The notes under the pieces: generated by a model | Database searches by the model: none | Told to the model about the DNA's origin: nothing | The model's input: the letters and a program-made list of their open reading frames with translations, nothing else | Program-made: the position numbers and the translations under genes | Assembly (NCBI GenBank): GCA_002393895.1 | Contig: DGUE01000129.1 | Location: forward strand, 1-7,208 | Length of the DNA stretch: 7,208 bases | Direction of reading: 5' to 3' | Origin: Bacteroidales bacterium UBA4318 | GTDB taxonomy: Bacteria > Bacteroidota > Bacteroidia > Bacteroidales > UBA932 | Shown: positions 6,323-7,208 of the stretch, piece after piece | How positions within the stretch are numbered: position 1 is the first letter of the stretch | How the letters are laid out: every line of letters begins with the position of its first letter

Positions 6323-7059
6323 GAGTCCTTGGGCTTAAGCAAGTAGAACAGGGCATTCTCCAGGATATATGCCAGGAGGATGCCCAAAATTATTGCCTGC
6401 CAGGGTAGCCTGAAGGCCACAACAAGGACGATTACTATGGCGGAGATACTGACGATTGCAATCCGCAGCATCCTGGTGGCCGTGTCTGCATTTATGTCCT
6501 TTCCGAATTTGAAGGAGAACATGGGCAGTTCGCAGACCAGTAAAAAGCACAGAATCAGGGAAACGCCTATGATTATCCAGGGAATGGCTGCGTCGTACGA
6601 TTCCGGAAGATAAGCCAGCAGGCAGCAAAGGGAGCCGCAGATCAAAGCGGAAGCCGGAGTAGGAAGGCCGATGAATGAGCTGTGCTGGCGTTCGTCCAGA
6701 TTGAATTTGGCGAGCCTGAGGGCGCTGAAAACAGCAATCAACAGGGGAAACCAGACAAGGTATCCGGCAATCCCATCTGCAAACAAAGAGCAGTAGAAAT
6801 ACATCATCAAGGCCGGAAGCACACCGAAACTCACCACATCTGCAAGCGAGTCAAGCTCCTTTCCCACAGGGGAATAAGCCCCGAGAAGGCGTGCCGCAAG
6901 GCCGTCGCAGAAATCGAAAAGCACGGCTGCGAGCATGCAGAGGAACGGGAAATCGGCTATGCCATGTAATTCCGGCTCGAATAACGCAATTATGCCAATC
7001 ACCCCGCAGAGAAGGTTCAGCGAGGTGATGGCATTGGGGATATGCTTCTTCAAAGACAT
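6319..7059 (-). CDS. pssA: CDP-diacylglycerol--serine O-phosphatidyltransferase
   Basis: A 246-residue inner-membrane enzyme that makes phosphatidylserine from CDP-diacylglycerol and L-serine, the step before decarboxylation to phosphatidylethanolamine. The CDP-alcohol phosphotransferase signature is complete: D49, D52-G53, A56-R57, then after eight residues G66, D70 and D74. The GLPTPASA segment (131-138) is typical of the PssA branch and separates it from PgsA. Several hydrophobic membrane segments are visible, at roughly 12-27, 35-48, 75-95, 99-117, 137-151, 160-177, 199-216 and 221-240. The ATG at 7059 follows directly on the stop of the upstream peptidase gene (7062-7060), so translation is probably coupled and the pair co-transcribed. 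Its TAG stop converges on GH92 with a shared CTAG at 6319-6322. I saw no strong hairpin at the junction to separate the two transcripts. Confidence 0.93.
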   Translation of the reverse strand: MSLKKHIPNAITSLNLLCGVIGIIALFEPELHGIADFPFLCMLAAVLFDFCDGLAARLLGAYSPVGKELDSLADVVSFGVLPALMMYFYCSLFADGIAGYLVWFPLLIAVFSALRLAKFNLDERQHSSFIGLPTPASALICGSLCCLLAYLPESYDAAIPWIIIGVSLILCFLLVCELPMFSFKFGKDINADTATRMLRIAIVSISAIVIVLVVAFRLPWQAIILGILLAYILENALFYLLKPKDS

Positions 7060-7208
7060 TTACTTAATGTCAAGTTTCTTCTTAAGATCCTTGGGAAGGG
7101 CGTCTTTGTGAAGTACGATATCGATGGTCTGGCCTTTGATATAATTCTCCGTCACATACCAGATTCCCTTATACTTGCTGTCGGTGCCCCAGGAGTTCTT
7201 CACCAGAT
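7060..7208 (-). CDS. C1-family peptidase, PepC/bleomycin hydrolase-like (C-terminal end)
   Basis: The last 48 codons of a minus-strand gene entering from the right edge and ending with TAA at 7062-7060. The visible residues begin LVKNSWGTDSKYKGIWYV. The NSWG motif carries the Asn of the papain-type Cys-His-Asn triad, and 'VxNSWG' is the form seen in PepC/bleomycin hydrolase-like enzymes. The end, VLHKDALPKDLKKKLDIK, fits the C-terminal tail of Bacteroidota members, which often read 'VVHKDALPKDIRK' from memory. Such enzymes are cysteine aminopeptidases. The catalytic Cys and His, and any signal peptide, lie outside the window. The stop codon touches the pssA start with no gap. Confidence in the C1 family is good; confidence in the subfamily is moderate. 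Confidence 0.78.
   Translation of the reverse strand, partial: LVKNSWGTDSKYKGIWYVTENYIKGQTIDIVLHKDALPKDLKKKLDIK

Noticed and set aside
6323..6345. Hairpin just past the GH92 stop (CTTGGGCTTAAGCAAG)
   Set aside because: The pairing needs a two-base bulge and leaves only a short stem without a T tract, so it is not a convincing terminator.

Overview
The window looks like a chromosomal segment from a member of Bacteroidota, most likely a gut-type member of Bacteroidales with a moderately GC-rich genome. Several things point there. There are two good matches to the Bacteroidota -7 promoter box TAnnTTTG, start codons sit behind A/T-rich leaders without Shine-Dalgarno sequences, and there are four lipoproteins. 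The S41 lipoprotein protease, GH92 alpha-mannosidase and Gly-zipper OmpA-type lipoprotein are all of kinds common in that phylum. I cannot name a genus.

Layout. Positions 1-233 (minus strand) hold the start of a Gly-zipper lipoprotein that runs off the left edge. An AT-rich intergenic stretch (234-384) carries a promoter that drives a tRNA-Phe gene (385-457, plus strand). A hairpin at 461-489 with T-rich tails on both sides can end transcription from either direction. A minus-strand cluster then reads right to left: a glycerophosphodiester phosphodiesterase lipoprotein (GDPD, 2577-1750), a HAD phosphatase of the phosphoglycolate phosphatase type (1747-1091, only 2 bp away), a remnant of a GNAT acetyltransferase gene (about 1081-938), and a small secreted protein of unknown function (915-511). 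The divergent region 2578-2651 contains a plus-strand promoter for a two-gene unit: an S41 (C-terminal processing type) lipoprotein protease with a PDZ domain (2652-4118) and, 11 bp later, a GH92 alpha-mannosidase lipoprotein (4130-6322). From the right edge, a minus-strand pair converges on it: the C-terminal end of a C1-family (PepC/bleomycin hydrolase-like) peptidase and phosphatidylserine synthase (7059-6319). These two abut with no gap, and the pssA stop overlaps the GH92 stop within one CTAG.

How they fit together. The S41 protease and GH92 enzyme are both predicted envelope lipoproteins in one transcription unit, which would suit processing of mannosylated glycoproteins or glycopeptides outside the cytoplasm. 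No SusC/SusD pair or regulator is visible here, so it is not a complete polysaccharide utilisation locus. GDPD would release glycerol 3-phosphate from deacylated phospholipids, and PssA makes phosphatidylserine on the way to phosphatidylethanolamine. The rest is housekeeping.

The least ordinary item is the GNAT fragment. It is an internal slice of about 48 codons, free of stops, with a well-kept core motif, and it lacks both ends of the gene. The tRNA-Phe gene has a C/T mismatch in its T stem. I see no previously undescribed multi-gene system here. There is no mobile element, CRISPR array or phage gene.
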